Positions 25,648 through 33,214 of a stretch of DNA of 64,000 nucleotides are shown one piece after another. Origin of the DNA: Bacillus mycoides (GTDB lineage: Bacteria > Bacillota > Bacilli > Bacillales > Bacillaceae_G); contig NZ_CP036132.1 in NCBI RefSeq assembly GCF_018742245.1, positions 4,583,001 through 4,647,000 of the forward strand, given 5' to 3'. Made by a program: the position numbers and the translations under genes. How positions within the stretch are numbered: position 1 is the first letter of the stretch; the number at the start of each line of letters is the position of its first letter. The notes below the pieces were generated by a model. The model was not told the origin of the DNA. It saw nothing but the letters and a program-made list of their open reading frames with translations, and did not search any database.

Positions 25648-26416
25648 CTTTACCTCCTACTTTAAAGTGACGATTCATAATCTCTTGAATTTGAGTAACT
25701 TGTTGCGGGATATTTCGAAATTTCCATCCTTTACTTTCAGCATGTTCATGAATCACTTCACCATCTAATAAGAAAACGACTTTATCAGCATGGGCCGCTA
25801 CGAATGGATCATGCGTTACAATGACAGCTGTTTGTCCTAACTCATCACAGGCATTGCGAAGGACCGCGATTATATTTTTGCTATTTTCTGAATCTAATGC
25901 CCCTGTTGGTTCATCCGCTAATATAATAGCTGGCTCATTTGCAAAGGCTCTCGCTATCGCAACCCTTTGCTGTTGCCCACCTGATAACTGTGCTGGTAAA
26001 TGCTTTTCTTTTCCTTTCAATCCAACGAGCTCTAATAAACGATTTGCTGTCACCGTTGCCTTCTTTTGCGAGACATTATCTAACAGTAAAGGCAATCCTA
26101 CATTTTCCTCCGCACTAAACACTGGAATTAAATTAAACTGTTGAAAAATAAAACCGATTTTATGCCTTCTAAACAAAGCGAGCTCTTTTTCTTTTAATGT
26201 TGAAATCTCTGTTCCATCTACTCGTATACTGCCTACTGTTGGAATATCTAATCCACCTAACAGCTGAAGTAAGGTCGTTTTACCCGATCCACTTGCCCCC
26301 ATAATACAAACAAAATCTCCTTTTTGAATTTGAAGATTAATATCTTTTAAGATTTTTACTTTACTCTCCCCAATATCAAACGATTTTTCTAACCCTTCAA
26401 TTTCAATAATATTCAT
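25628..26416 (-). CDS. ABC transporter ATPase, MacB/LolD type
   Basis: A 262-residue ATPase: Walker A GASGSGKTT (about residues 39-47), Q-loop FIFQQFNLIPVFSAEENV, signature LSGGQQQRVAIARA, Walker B IILADEPTGALDS and H-loop VTHD. The GALDS and FQQFNL forms place it with partners of FtsX-type permeases. A roughly 40-residue tail after the core is longer than usual. AAGGGG stands before ATG 26416. It overlaps and drives the permease gene. No histidine kinase pair is adjacent, so it is not an obvious BceAB-type resistance module. Confidence 0.9.
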   Translation of the reverse strand: MNIIEIEGLEKSFDIGESKVKILKDINLQIQKGDFVCIMGASGSGKTTLLQLLGGLDIPTVGSIRVDGTEISTLKEKELALFRRHKIGFIFQQFNLIPVFSAEENVGLPLLLDNVSQKKATVTANRLLELVGLKGKEKHLPAQLSGGQQQRVAIARAFANEPAIILADEPTGALDSENSKNIIAVLRNACDELGQTAVIVTHDPFVAAHADKVVFLLDGEVIHEHAESKGWKFRNIPQQVTQIQEIMNRHFKVGGKGDAMGN

Positions 26417-26512
26417 CCCGATATCCCCTTCTCTCTCTATTTACCAATCTATATATTCTATCCAAAAATGCAAAATCCCTACTATTTTGTATTTTTTTGT
26501 CACATACTAACA

Positions 26513-26601
26513 TTTATATTAACCGGCAGTAAGTGCCCGATTAGTGTGAGCAAATAATCAGTGCGGGATGGACACCCCCACCGATTAAAATTTCACTTTA
26601 T
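26513..26601 (+). repeat. bcr1-like repeat with internal deletion
   Basis: Between two TTTAT pentamers (26513-26517 and 26597-26601) are CCGGCAGTAAG, then TGCCCGATTAGTG, AATAATCAGTG and GGGATGGACACCCCCACCGATTAAAATTTCAC in order. All are recognisable from the full copy at 39305-39460, but the CCCACCTCAAAATTC hairpin is missing. Confidence 0.75.
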
Positions 26602-26636
26602 TTCTCACGTCAGAAAAATTGACTCTCGTAAAAAAA

Positions 26637-26653
26637 GTAACCATAATAGTTAC
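26637..26653. promoter_or_regulatory. Palindromic operator candidate upstream of the quinone reductase
   Basis: GTAAC (26637-26641) and GTTAC (26649-26653) with a 7-nt AT-rich centre form a clear dyad about 50 bp upstream of the gene. Flavin quinone reductases of this kind are often controlled by thiol-sensing HxlR or MarR repressors that bind such sites. The repressor is not encoded next door. Confidence 0.4.
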
Positions 26654-26701
26654 ACGAATATATAAAAACTATTCACATATCCACAATTAGGAGGAAGAAC
26701 A

Positions 26702-27283
26702 ATGAAACATGTAATCGTTTATGCACACCCGAATACAGAAAGCTTCAATCATGCAATTTTAGAAACTGTAAAAAGTGAATTAGAAGGAAAAGGTCATGAA
26801 GTACGCGTTCGTGATTTATACGAATTAAACTTCAATCCAGTATTAGGTGCTTCCGATTTCATCTCATTTTCCCAAGGAAATACACCAGAAGATATTAAAG
26901 AAGAACAAGCGCATATCTCTTGGGCTGATAGTATTACATTCATTTATCCCGTTTGGTGGGCTGGTCTTCCTGCTATTTTAAAAGGATACGTTGACCGTGT
27001 ATTTAGCCACGGCTTCGCTTATGCTTACAGTGAGAATGGTATTGAAAAGTTATTAAGCGGAAAAAAAGGATTGTTATTATCTACGATGGGAAATTCGAAA
27101 GAAGTATACACAGCAGGCGGTATGTTTGATGCAATGAAGAAAACAGCGGATGTTGGTATTTTTGAATTTACAGGCATTGAAACAATTGAGCATACATTCT
27201 ATACAAGTGTTCCTTCTGTGGATGACAGTGTGCGTAAACAATATCTTGAAGAAGTTAAAGACGTTGTGAATCGTGCATTTTAA
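26702..27283 (+). CDS. NAD(P)H quinone oxidoreductase, flavodoxin-like fold
   Basis: A 193-residue flavoprotein of the NQO1/MdaB/KefG group: VIVYAHPNTESFNHAI at the N-terminus (phosphate-binding loop of FMN/FAD), FIYPVWWAGLPAILKGYVDRVFSHGFAY (residues about 80-107) and GLLLSTMGNS. It carries out two-electron reduction of quinones in the cytosol and limits redox cycling. ATG 26702 follows AGGAGG. It is monocistronic, with a palindrome in its promoter region and a deleted bcr1-like element upstream. Confidence 0.9.
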   Translation: MKHVIVYAHPNTESFNHAILETVKSELEGKGHEVRVRDLYELNFNPVLGASDFISFSQGNTPEDIKEEQAHISWADSITFIYPVWWAGLPAILKGYVDRVFSHGFAYAYSENGIEKLLSGKKGLLLSTMGNSKEVYTAGGMFDAMKKTADVGIFEFTGIETIEHTFYTSVPSVDDSVRKQYLEEVKDVVNRAF

Positions 27284-27284
27284 T

Positions 27285-27317
27285 AAAAAACTCCGGTTAT
27301 AACAACCGGAGTTTTTT
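27285..27317. terminator. Terminator shared by quinone reductase and the convergent membrane gene
   Basis: AAAAAACTCCGGTT pairs with AACCGGAGTTTTTT across a 5-nt loop. Confidence 0.92.
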
Positions 27318-27846
27318 ATTTCATCATCAATTTCGGAATATATCTTTGAAGTATACTTTCTAATTCATTCATATCTTCCTGTCTAATAAGTAAATTTACA
27401 TTGTCATTCATTTTTTCTCGCCCGCGATATAAAAATATATTTTCTTTTGGATTTTCCCATGTTGATGTTTTATAGCCTTTTAATTCTTCGTATGAATAAA
27501 AGTTCAATCCGTCTATTACACCTTTTTCATATATTTGTATACTTTTAATAAGATGGATAGCTATTAAAGTCATAAAACAACTTGCTACAGCATGAATACC
27601 TAACTGAACGAGAAACTGTTCAACTGTACCAATATCACCACTTATGTACTGAGCATATATATACATACATTGCCCGATGAAGTACGCTGGTCCAAGTAAT
27701 GCAATCCAACGTCGCTTCACCCGAGGATATGTTGCAATAAGTTTTCCCACGCTTTTTTTCATTTCATTTATTTTATATATCTTCCATAGAACAAAGAATA
27801 AAACACATAATGTAAAAATAAACATAATACATGACATCCAGTACAC
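27316..27846 (-). CDS. Membrane protein of unknown function (DUF5673-like)
   Basis: A 176-residue protein with an N-terminal helix, two or three further membrane segments up to about residue 103, then a soluble tail with IQIYEKGVIDGLNFYSYEELKGYKT. That tail has the strand pattern of DUF5673/PH-like tails in Bacillus membrane proteins. The start is a GTG at 27846 with GGGGGAA at 7 nt; ATG 27837 is the alternative. The family call is tentative and the function unknown. Confidence 0.65.
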   Translation of the reverse strand: MYWMSCIMFIFTLCVLFFVLWKIYKINEMKKSVGKLIATYPRVKRRWIALLGPAYFIGQCMYIYAQYISGDIGTVEQFLVQLGIHAVASCFMTLIAIHLIKSIQIYEKGVIDGLNFYSYEELKGYKTSTWENPKENIFLYRGREKMNDNVNLLIRQEDMNELESILQRYIPKLMMK

Positions 27847-27925
27847 TCTTATTCCCCCTTTGCATCATTACATATAAATTTTACATTTTACATCCCTATA
27901 GTACATATGCAATTGTGCATAAAAA

Positions 27926-27953
27926 AACAGGCAACCGCTCCGGTTACCTGCAT
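27926..27953 (-). terminator. Terminator of yutF
   Basis: CAGG and AACCG pair with CGGTT and CCTG around single mismatches; T7 follows on the minus strand. Confidence 0.82.
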
Positions 27954-27957
27954 TTCA

Positions 27958-28722
27958 TTACATCTTCTCAATCCACTCCGTCAAGTTATGCACAACTTGC
28001 GTCGGTTGTACTTCATATTCTGTTAACTTCTCCACAGTTGTTACTCCAGTGTGGACAATAAGGGTATGCATACCAGCATTTATCCCCGCTAAAATATCTG
28101 TATCGTAGTTATCCCCAACCATTAATGCTTCTTTTTTTTCTATGCCAAGCACTTTTAACGCTTGTTCCATAATGATTGATTCTGGTTTTCCAATAAAGAT
28201 TGGATCCACACCTGTTGATACTGCTACAACTGATGTTAATGAACCGTTACCCGGTAATAATCCGCGCTCGGTCGGAATCGCGATATCCCCATTTGTTGAA
28301 ATAAACGTTGCACCGTTACGCACAGCAAGACATGCTTTTGCTAACTTTTCATATGTGATATCGCGATCTAAACCAACAACGACGAAATCAGGATTTTCAT
28401 CCACAATTTCAAATCCTTTTTCCACAAGAGCAGCGTGTAAGCCCTCTTCACCAATCATATATACAGTTGCATCTTGTTTGCGCTCATAAATAAAGTTCGC
28501 TGTAGCCATGCTCGTTGTGAATACTTGCTCCGCTTTCGCTGGAATATCGAAACGAACAAGTTTTTCTGCAACTTGTTCTGGTTTACGAGTTGAGTTATTT
28601 GTAACGAATAAATATGGAATACCACGTTCTCCTAATGCTTTTACGAAGTCGCTTGCTTCTTCAATTTGTTCTTCTCCGCGATACATCGTACCGTCTAAGT
28701 CAATTAAATAACCTTTATACAT
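27958..28722 (-). CDS. yutF: HAD-superfamily phosphatase (YutF, NagD-like)
   Basis: A 254-residue HAD-IIA phosphatase. Motif I DLDGT is at residues 8-12, motif II FVTNNS near 40-45, and the GDNYDTDI metal motif near residue 205. The C2-type cap sits between. Members dephosphorylate sugar phosphates or nucleotides; B. subtilis YutF acts on nucleoside monophosphates in vitro. ATG 28722 follows GGAGAG. It is monocistronic between two terminators. Confidence 0.92.
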   Translation of the reverse strand: MYKGYLIDLDGTMYRGEEQIEEASDFVKALGERGIPYLFVTNNSTRKPEQVAEKLVRFDIPAKAEQVFTTSMATANFIYERKQDATVYMIGEEGLHAALVEKGFEIVDENPDFVVVGLDRDITYEKLAKACLAVRNGATFISTNGDIAIPTERGLLPGNGSLTSVVAVSTGVDPIFIGKPESIIMEQALKVLGIEKKEALMVGDNYDTDILAGINAGMHTLIVHTGVTTVEKLTEYEVQPTQVVHNLTEWIEKM

Positions 28723-28794
28723 CTATTTGTCTCTCCTTCTATGCTAACGTTCTCACCTATCATACCACTCTTATATTAACCCCTTTTTCAAAAG

Positions 28795-28820
28795 AAAAAA
28801 ACGCTTTACCCTAAAGCGTC
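28795..28820 (-). terminator. Terminator of the SufR-like gene
   Basis: ACGCTTTA and TAAAGCGT stem with a short loop, then T6 on the minus strand. Confidence 0.85.
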
Positions 28821-28829
28821 CCATAACGT

Positions 28830-29462
28830 TCATTTTTTCTCTTTTATTTGATAAGAGCAACTACAATCGCCCACGCACATGTTCGTTAACGTTTTCACAT
28901 TTGCACCTGTAAATAACCGCTTGTACATATCTTTTTCATCTTCACACACTTGCGGGAATTTCTCCGCTATTTCCTTTAACGGACAGTTTTGCTTTTCAAG
29001 TATGAAAGAACGTTCCCCATCTCTCTTTATTTGAACCATATAACCGTTTCTCTCTTGCATAGCAGCTATTTCTTGGACTTTATATGCTAAATTACTTTGA
29101 TTACTTATCTTCTTTTGCAACTGCTCTTCCATTCGTTTCGTTCTCGCTTGTAAAACGTAACGAAGCATTTTTTCATCGCCCATTCGAGCTAAATCATCTA
29201 GTATTTCAATAGCAAACTGCTTATATTCTTTCGGGAATGTATCTTCTCCCTTTTGACTTAATCCATACAAATATGTTGGTCGTCCAACATGCTGCCTTAG
29301 CATCTTTGAATAAATTAGCTCATCTTTCTCAAGATTACTTAAATGCCTTCGAATTGCCATTTCCGTAATTTCTAAAGCTTCGGCTAATTCTGCTACAGTA
29401 TGCTCGCCCTTTACCTTCAACAATTGTACAATCTCTTCTTTCGTCGTACGTGCTTTCCCCAT
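28830..29462 (-). CDS. SufR-like iron-sulfur-sensing transcription regulator
   Basis: A 210-residue protein with an N-terminal winged HTH (HTVAELAEALEITEMAIRRHLSNLEKDELI, residues about 21-50; RPTYLYGLSQKG wing) and a C-terminal domain with cysteines at 160, 173, 196, 200 and 202. The C-x12-C pair plus the late cysteines resemble SufR, whose [4Fe-4S] cluster governs repression of suf genes in cyanobacteria and actinobacteria. Its position about 14 kb from sufCDSUB in the same window makes a link attractive but unproven. SD GAAGGG; monocistronic. Confidence 0.8.
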   Translation of the reverse strand: MGKARTTKEEIVQLLKVKGEHTVAELAEALEITEMAIRRHLSNLEKDELIYSKMLRQHVGRPTYLYGLSQKGEDTFPKEYKQFAIEILDDLARMGDEKMLRYVLQARTKRMEEQLQKKISNQSNLAYKVQEIAAMQERNGYMVQIKRDGERSFILEKQNCPLKEIAEKFPQVCEDEKDMYKRLFTGANVKTLTNMCVGDCSCSYQIKEKK

Positions 29463-29495
29463 AACTCGCCCTTCTCCCTTTTCTCATATACAATA

Positions 29496-29527
29496 TAAGA
29501 TCCCCAAAGGAATCCCCGGGGATCTTA
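29496..29527. terminator. Hairpin between yutE and the SufR-like gene
   Basis: TAAGATCCCC (29496-29505) and GGGGATCTTA (29518-29527) form a perfect 10-bp stem. There is little T-run on the minus strand, so it may be a weak terminator of yutE or an operator in front of the SufR-like gene, whose start is 34 bp away. Confidence 0.6.
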
Positions 29528-29536
29528 CAAGCACAA

Positions 29537-29977
29537 TTATTCTGGTACAAATGCAGATACAGGCCCTAATTCCTTTTCTAAATAACTGTGAATATTCGCT
29601 GGGTATTTCTCTACCACGGCGATATGTTTTTGAATCGTCTTATATAATTCATCATGATTCATTTGAATATAATCTTGCGTAAGCATTTTTCGAAGAAGAA
29701 TAATTTCTTTAATATGCGCTCCCTCTTCTCCACTTATAACTCTCTCGTCCATTAAAATATCAATAATATCTTCGTAACTTCCTGGATCGCGCATAATAAA
29801 TCCATCAATCATCGCATTCCCTACATCTAATATACAATCGATAATAAGATGCGACATGCGCTCTAATGCGTAGAATTCAAACTCGGTTTCATATGTCTTT
29901 TTCTCTTGAAATGTATTTGTTGCTCGTTCTAAACATACTAGCATTTGTTCTATTTTCTTTCTGTCTACGAAGTACAT
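29537..29977 (-). CDS. yutE: YutE, HepT-like DUF86 protein
   Basis: A 146-residue helical protein of the DUF86/HepT family (HEPN fold), like B. subtilis YutE. HepT toxins carry the RNase motif R-x4-H-x-Y. Here the matching segment is R96-KMLT-Q101-DY, so the catalytic His is Gln. No MNT nucleotidyltransferase antitoxin gene adjoins it. It is thus more likely a non-toxic relative. ATG 29977 follows AGGTGA. It is divergent from glpX and followed by the SufR-like gene. Confidence 0.85.
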   Translation of the reverse strand: MYFVDRKKIEQMLVCLERATNTFQEKKTYETEFEFYALERMSHLIIDCILDVGNAMIDGFIMRDPGSYEDIIDILMDERVISGEEGAHIKEIILLRKMLTQDYIQMNHDELYKTIQKHIAVVEKYPANIHSYLEKELGPVSAFVPE

Positions 29978-30124
29978 GAATGTCACCTACCTGGAAATTA
30001 AAGCATTTACATTTTAATTGTAACGCTTTCTTCTGAAAAAATCGACAATTTTTCGAATTCACCTTTTCCTCGTTATTTGTTATAGTTATATTTGTATGAT
30101 TTTTGAAATTGGAGGAATGCAACC

Positions 30125-31096
30125 TTGGAACGTGAACTCGCACTAGAAATTGTCCGTGTAACAGAAGCAGCAGCCTTAGCATCCGCACAGTGGATGGGCC
30201 GCGGAAAGAAAAACGAAGCAGATGATGCAGCAACTACAGCTATGCGTGATATGTTCGATTCAGTAAACATGGCAGGTACAGTTGTAATCGGTGAAGGAGA
30301 ACTTGATGAAGCACCGATGTTGTATATTGGTGAAGAACTAGGAACAGGTAACGGTCCAGAAGTAGATATCGCCGTTGATCCATTAGAAGGTACAAACATC
30401 GTTGCGAAAGGCCTTGCAAATGCAATGGCAGTTATCGCAATCGCAGATAAAGGAAACCTTCTTCATGCTCCGGATATGTACATGGAAAAAATCGCGGTTG
30501 GTCCAAAAGCAGCTGGTAAAATTAGCTTAGATGATCCAATTGAAAAAACAATTGAAATTGTAGCAAAAGCAAACAATAAAAAAATTCGTGACCTAACGGT
30601 TATCGTGCAAGAACGTGAACGTCATCAAGAAATTATTGACCGTGTTCGTGCAAAAGGTGCACGCGTAAAATTATTTGGTGATGGCGATGTTGGTGCATCA
30701 ATCGCTACAGCTTTACCTGGAACAGGTATCGACTTATTCGTAGGTGTAGGCGGAGCTCCAGAAGGTGTTATTTCTGCAGCAGCATTAAAATGCCTTGAAG
30801 GTGAAATGCAAGCTCGCTTAGTTCCAATGAACGAAGAAGAAGAAGCTCGTTGTCGTGAAATGGGATTAGAAGATCCTCGTCAACTTCTTATGTTAGATGA
30901 CTTAGTATCTGGTGATGACGCAATCTTCTCAGCAACAGGTGTATCTGCTGGTGAGTTATTAGACGGCGTGAAATTCCTAGGTGGCGATTTAGCTGAAACA
31001 TATTCTATCGTTATGCGTTACAAAACAAGAACGGTACGATTCATTAAAACGCATCACCATTTAGATCATAAACCACACTTAAACTTAGATATTTAA
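30125..31096 (+). CDS. glpX: Fructose-1,6-bisphosphatase class II
   Basis: A 323-residue enzyme of the GlpX family that hydrolyses fructose-1,6-bisphosphate in gluconeogenesis, metal-dependent. Motifs: [16 protein letters not shown] (about 59-74), DPLEGTN (about residues 84-90), [14 protein letters not shown] and [21 protein letters not shown]. The start is a TTG at 30125 with GGAGG 9 nt upstream; no ATG is in frame there. DUF3055 follows after 16 bp and shares its terminator, so the two form one unit. Confidence 0.95.
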   Translation: MERELALEIVRVTEAAALASAQWMGRGKKNEADDAATTAMRDMFDSVNMAGTVVIGEGELDEAPMLYIGEELGTGNGPEVDIAVDPLEGTNIVAKGLANAMAVIAIADKGNLLHAPDMYMEKIAVGPKAAGKISLDDPIEKTIEIVAKANNKKIRDLTVIVQERERHQEIIDRVRAKGARVKLFGDGDVGASIATALPGTGIDLFVGVGGAPEGVISAAALKCLEGEMQARLVPMNEEEEARCREMGLEDPRQLLMLDDLVSGDDAIFSATGVSAGELLDGVKFLGGDLAETYSIVMRYKTRTVRFIKTHHHLDHKPHLNLDI

Positions 31097-31112
31097 TAAA
31101 GGAGCCATGTGT

Positions 31113-31379
31113 ATGGAAGAACGTTTCTTTCTGTACGACGATACTGTCGCTACAAAAACTCGTTTCGTTAGCTTTCTGGGGGAAAATGAGCGTCATGATT
31201 TAGCGCTTCTATACTCCGATCGTCATTACGGTAAAACGATAGTCCTTGATATGCAGAGCAACAAATTTGCTATCATCGGTCCTGACGATTTAAACGAACC
31301 AGGCTACTTAGAGCATGCATTTTCTATGTCTGAAGAAAATGCAGAAGAATTACGCTCATTTTTATTTGAACTTATATAA
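31113..31379 (+). CDS. DUF3055 protein
   Basis: An 88-residue protein matching the DUF3055 family (ERFFLYDDTVATKTRFVSF at the start, EENAEELRSFLFELI at the end), of unknown function and confined to Bacilli. Two in-frame ATGs follow the AAAGGAG site; 31113 has the better 8-nt spacing. It is co-transcribed with glpX and ended by a strong terminator. Confidence 0.88.
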   Translation: MEERFFLYDDTVATKTRFVSFLGENERHDLALLYSDRHYGKTIVLDMQSNKFAIIGPDDLNEPGYLEHAFSMSEENAEELRSFLFELI

Positions 31380-31386
31380 TTTATCT

Positions 31387-31418
31387 GGTGCACCAGCTAT
31401 TTTAGCTGGTGTTTTTTT
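31387..31418 (+). terminator. Terminator of glpX-DUF3055
   Basis: ACCAGCTA and TAGCTGGT form a perfect stem, then T7. Confidence 0.9.
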
Positions 31419-31430
31419 ACAGATTGAATT

Positions 31431-31458
31431 TTGAATTTTCAATCTTATGTGTTATACT
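31431..31458 (+). promoter_or_regulatory. Sigma-A promoter of the structured RNA
   Basis: TTGAAT (31431-31436), a 16-nt spacer and TATACT (31453-31458). The expected start near 31465 puts the first paired segment of the RNA at its 5' end. Confidence 0.65.
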
Positions 31459-31464
31459 TATGAA

Positions 31465-31725
31465 CAAATCTATTTGGATAGAAAGGACGTTATCTACGTA
31501 TGCCAACATTCACTTTGTAATGGACCAGCAATTGGATAGCATTACTCTCAAAAAAGCACCGTGCTTTTTCAAGGGAGTAGTCTGCCCATTCCCATTACGA
31601 AGGAACGTAACGCATCTGTAGTATGATGTTTACGGAGGTTCCTCTTGGGGGAATCTCCTTTTATTTTTGTCTACTTCTCATGTCTTCATACTACAAGACA
31701 TCCAAATAGCTGTATTACGTTCCTT
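31465..31725 (+). ncRNA. Putative structured RNA or leader with crossing helices
   Basis: Perfect complementary blocks: A 31470-31479 with 31700-31709 (10 bp), B 31517-31523 with 31592-31598 (7 bp), C 31543-31559 with 31561-31579 (hairpin, about 14 bp), D 31600-31610 with 31715-31725 (11 bp), E 31617-31626 with 31686-31695 (10 bp), F 31634-31642 with 31650-31658 (9 bp, followed by a T-rich run). A closes the whole fold. D starts inside A and ends outside, i.e. a pseudoknot or a switch. It precedes a DUF1062/S4-domain gene by 27 bp. It matches no riboswitch consensus I know. Confidence 0.6.
31634..31667 (+). terminator. Internal terminator-like hairpin in the structured RNA
   Basis: GGAGGTTCC and GGAATCTCC pair (one G-U) over a 7-nt loop and are followed by TTTTATTTTT. 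If used, the RNA ends here at about 200 nt and the S4-domain gene is expressed only by read-through. Confidence 0.6.
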
Positions 31726-31752
31726 TGCCACTAATATAAGAGGTGAAGGAAA

Positions 31753-32250
31753 ATGCAGAAAGTACAACTTTCTTGGAGTTTATATGAAAACGAGTTATCC
31801 ACAATCGAAAAATATTGTAAGAATTGCAGACGTACTACCCTTTTTACTGATACGAACATTCGCAGGCATAACGCAAATGGAAAAAACATATACCGATTTG
31901 CAATTTATAAATGTCCGAAAAATCATACGTGGAATCAAAAGCTCCACATTTATAAATCATTTACTGATCATGTCGAAACTGTCGATATGGATCAGCAAGA
32001 ACAAACTGAAACAAACACGATTATTTCTATTACAGAGTATAAAGAAAGTGGTATAGAAGAAATAACAATAACATTAGAAATTGTTCTCGGATCTCACCGA
32101 ATTGATAAAGCATTATCCACATATATTTCAGATTGGAGCCGCGCTGCCATTGTGGATAAAATTAAAAATGGTCGTATTCAGTTAAACGGACGACACCTGA
32201 AACCAAACACAACACTCACTGAAGGTGATTTCATCTCAATTTGTTTATAA
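31753..32250 (+). CDS. DUF1062-like zinc-ribbon protein with C-terminal S4 domain
   Basis: A 165-residue protein. The N-terminal half has C22-x2-C25 and C54 with H58 (YCKNC and YKCPKNHTW), and the NANGKNIYRFAIYKC run typical of DUF1062, suggesting zinc. Residues about 103-164 (IDKALSTYISDWSRAAIVDKIKNGRIQLNG, ending GDFISICL) form an S4 RNA-binding domain. It probably binds structured RNA. SD AGAGGTGAAGG precedes ATG 31753. A structured leader lies directly upstream and a GNAT gene follows after 11 bp. Confidence 0.8.
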   Translation: MQKVQLSWSLYENELSTIEKYCKNCRRTTLFTDTNIRRHNANGKNIYRFAIYKCPKNHTWNQKLHIYKSFTDHVETVDMDQQEQTETNTIISITEYKESGIEEITITLEIVLGSHRIDKALSTYISDWSRAAIVDKIKNGRIQLNGRHLKPNTTLTEGDFISICL

Positions 32251-32261
32251 AGGAGACGATT

Positions 32262-32783
32262 ATGCTAAAAATAAGAAAAGGCACAATTGATTTATTGGAC
32301 GAATTAGATGTGATGTATGCCGAATGTAAAGAAGCACTCTTACAGAACAAAATTTATCAATGGGATGATTCTTATCCGTCGCGAGACCATATTTCCTATC
32401 ATTTAAAACAAGATGAACTGTATTGCCTGTTTGAGCATGATTCACTCGTTGGTGCTGTCGTGCTAAACGAGTGGCAATCTCCAGAATATGAACGAATTGA
32501 TTGGTCAGAAACAGACGGACGCTTTCTTATCGTCCATTCTTTCGTCATCCATCCTTCCGCGCAAGGAAAAGGATATAGCAAAGTACTTTTATCCTTTTGG
32601 GAAAGCGAAGCAAGACGGATAGGCTGCAAAGGAATACGCCTAGATTGTTTTACAGGTAATCCGGTTTCATTAAGCCTATATGAAAAAAATAATTATATTT
32701 GCCGAGGTGCTGTTTACTTTGTAAGTAAACAGCCTCCTCATAATTGGTATAACTGCTATGAAAAAATCCTCTTACAATCGTAA
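32262..32783 (+). CDS. GNAT-family N-acetyltransferase
   Basis: A 173-residue acetyltransferase: HSFVIHPSAQGKGYSKVLLSFWESEA (about residues 89-114) holds the acetyl-CoA loop Q/R-x2-G-x-G, followed by IRLDCFTGNPVSLSLYEKNNY. ATG 32262 follows AAAGGAG. It is 11 bp after the S4-domain gene and so in the same unit. The substrate is unknown. Confidence 0.9.
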   Translation: MLKIRKGTIDLLDELDVMYAECKEALLQNKIYQWDDSYPSRDHISYHLKQDELYCLFEHDSLVGAVVLNEWQSPEYERIDWSETDGRFLIVHSFVIHPSAQGKGYSKVLLSFWESEARRIGCKGIRLDCFTGNPVSLSLYEKNNYICRGAVYFVSKQPPHNWYNCYEKILLQS

Positions 32784-32797
32784 GAGGATTTTTTTAT
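32764..32797. terminator. Terminator overlapping the GNAT stop, shared with yutD
   Basis: AAATCCTCTTAC and GTAAGAGGATTT form a perfect 12-bp stem with a 4-nt loop and T-run. The GNAT stop codon lies in the right arm. Confidence 0.88.
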
Positions 32798-33096
32798 TTC
32801 TTCACTTTTCGTAATACGAAGTGTGCACAACCGAAGTTACAGTACTCGTATAAATACTCTGATAAAGTACTAATTTTCGTATCATATGTCGAACGTTGAT
32901 TACTATCATCAAAGAAACCGCGCAATCTAAGTTGCTCGTAACCCCAGTCTCCAACGATATAATCATATTTATTTAAAATTTCTGCATAGCGCTCTTTAAA
33001 TGCTTCTTCACTAAAACCGTCACGAAAGTTTTTAATTACTTCGTACTGAACATTATTAACGCTCACCGTAGTATGAATCTCTTGCTTTTGCTCCAT
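32794..33096 (-). CDS. yutD: YutD (DUF1027)
   Basis: A 100-residue protein matching DUF1027 along its length: YEVIKNFRDGFSEEAFKERYAEIL, YDYIVGDWGYEQLRLRGFF and the C-terminal EYCNFGCAHFVLRK with two cysteines. The function is unknown and the family is conserved in Bacilli. It is divergent from yutC, as in B. subtilis. Confidence 0.92.
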   Translation of the reverse strand: MEQKQEIHTTVSVNNVQYEVIKNFRDGFSEEAFKERYAEILNKYDYIVGDWGYEQLRLRGFFDDSNQRSTYDTKISTLSEYLYEYCNFGCAHFVLRKVKK

Positions 33097-33214
33097 TATG
33101 AACTTCCTCTCTAAGCATTCTTCTTTTTATCGTATCACAAAGCATAACAACCAACAATTTCAAATACAAAAAATTGAAAATTAGTGCATGCTATGGAGAA
33201 GGAGGTGATACATC

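Noticed and set aside
29537..29977. HepT/MNT toxin-antitoxin pair
   Set aside because: The RNase His is replaced by Gln and no MNT partner gene adjoins it. The nucleotidyltransferase at 18101 is 11 kb away and of another type.
31465..31725. T-box, M-box, yybP-ykoY or glmS element
   Set aside because: No AGGGUGGNACCGCG T-box core, no M-box or yybP-ykoY consensus and no glmS core were found by eye. The fold order also differs.
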